This document shows positions 63,427 through 64,000 of a DNA stretch of 64,000 bases, in pieces. The stretch lies in contig OY787533.1 in NCBI GenBank assembly GCA_963678925.1, forward strand, positions 2,108,001 through 2,172,000, read 5' to 3'. The notes under the pieces are model-generated. The model was not told where the DNA came from, ran no database searches, and worked only from the letters and a program-made list of their open reading frames with translations. Positions within the stretch are counted from its first letter, which is position 1, and the number at the start of each line of letters is the position of its first letter. The DNA comes from G963665925 sp963678925 (GTDB taxonomy: Bacteria > Bacillota > Clostridia > Peptostreptococcales > Acidaminobacteraceae). The translations under genes and the position numbers were made by a program.

Positions 63427-64000
63427 ATGACTAATTTGGGTGAACGACTCTTAAAAGGTGAAAAGCGAGCAGCAGCTCGCTTGATCACCTTGGTAGAAAA
63501 CAAGGACCATGAAGCCTTCGAGCTTTTGAAATCTCTTTATAAGGAAAGCGGAAATGCGTATGTCATCGGTATTACGGGACCTCCAGGGGCTGGTAAAAGT
63601 ACACTGACTGACAAACTGGCGAAAGCTTGCCTTGCTGAAGGAAAAAAAGTGGGCATTGTTGCAATCGACCCCACAAGTCCTTTCACAGGCGGCGCCATTC
63701 TGGGTGACCGTGTCCGTATGAGTGATGTAGGCATGCATAAGAATGCCTTCATTAGAAGTATGGGTGCGCGTGGACATCTCGGTGGCATTTCTGAAGCGAC
63801 AGGTGCGGCTGTCAAAGTGCTTGATATCTACGGGTGTGATTATATCTTCATCGAAACGGTTGGCGTAGGCCAGTCCGAAGTTGACATCGTAAAAACCTGT
63901 GATACGACACTGATGGTAATGGTGCCTGGCCTAGGCGATGACATTCAGGCGATTAAAGCCGGTGTCATGGAAATAGGCGATGTATTCGCTGTAAATAAAT
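63427..64000 (+). CDS. meaB: MeaB-like GTPase, mutase chaperone (3' end beyond window)
   Basis: The first 191 residues are visible. MeaB/ArgK G-proteins load, gate and protect the AdoCbl cofactor of methylmalonyl-CoA mutase. Seen: Walker A VIGITGPPGAGKSTLTDKLA, IVAIDPTSPFTGGAILGDRV (switch region), FIRSMGARGHLGGIS, and the Walker B ETVGVGQSEVD. The ribosome binding site is weak (GGTG), so translation may depend on the upstream mutase gene. The frame is open at the end of the window; epimerase and decarboxylase genes may follow but are not visible. Confidence 0.93.
   Translation, partial: MTNLGERLLKGEKRAAARLITLVENKDHEAFELLKSLYKESGNAYVIGITGPPGAGKSTLTDKLAKACLAEGKKVGIVAIDPTSPFTGGAILGDRVRMSDVGMHKNAFIRSMGARGHLGGISEATGAAVKVLDIYGCDYIFIETVGVGQSEVDIVKTCDTTLMVMVPGLGDDIQAIKAGVMEIGDVFAVNK

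Noticed and set aside
1..64000. Insertion sequences or prophage
   Set aside because: No transposase, integrase or phage structural gene is visible on either strand.

Overview
The window reads as a chromosome segment of an anaerobic low-to-mid GC Bacillota, most likely a non-sporulating Clostridia member (a Fusibacter/Acidaminobacter-like lineage is my guess; no 16S gene is present to decide). The reasons are strong AGGAGG-type ribosome binding sites, sigma-A promoters, Bacillota-specific regulators (PurR, a PyrR-type RNA leader, SpoVG), and the conserved gene order purR-spoVG-glmU-prs-pth-mfd-yabM-yabN-hup-yabO-divIC-yabR-tilS-ftsH known from Bacillus and Clostridium. The sporulation genes that normally sit inside that block (spoVT, yabP, yabQ, spoIIE) are absent.

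Layout. 1-7000: wall and envelope genes (L,D-transpeptidase fragment, SH3/glycoside-hydrolase-like protein), pyrE behind a PyrR-type leader that can hide its ribosome binding site, tRNA-Lys, a 70-bp hairpin-bearing tandem repeat, then trmB-cls-lspA. 7000-16300: an aminotransferase and an EamA exporter on the minus strand, crt-hbd, a Fur-box-controlled 51-residue protein that standard ORF cut-offs miss, an LCP wall-polymer ligase, a ClC protein lacking both key glutamates, and murC. 16500-39900: the conserved housekeeping block, interrupted by a chemoreceptor, a PrsA-like foldase, a ferritin-like protein, a GNAT protein and a tRNA-Met / Val-Asp cluster. 40400-53800: two giant secreted proteins (2,525 and 1,888 residues), the second with three SLH domains, which look like an S-layer pair. 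53900-64000: carbon metabolism, comprising a hotdog thioesterase, fumarase alpha and beta, malic enzyme, an AspT/YidE-type transporter, DUF3870, a CoA-transferase, methylmalonyl-CoA mutase (large subunit and B12 subunit) and MeaB, cut by the window end.

The last block fits a succinate-to-propionate fermentation route (pyruvate-malate-fumarate, then succinyl-CoA-methylmalonyl-CoA-propionyl-CoA, with CoA recycled by the CoA-transferase), or the same route run backwards. Its transporter and CoA-transferase genes are each preceded by the same small RNA motif: a covarying hairpin with a UGACC loop, five bases, then ARUGAADAU, then an intrinsic terminator. I do not recognise this motif. It is the best candidate here for an undescribed regulatory system.
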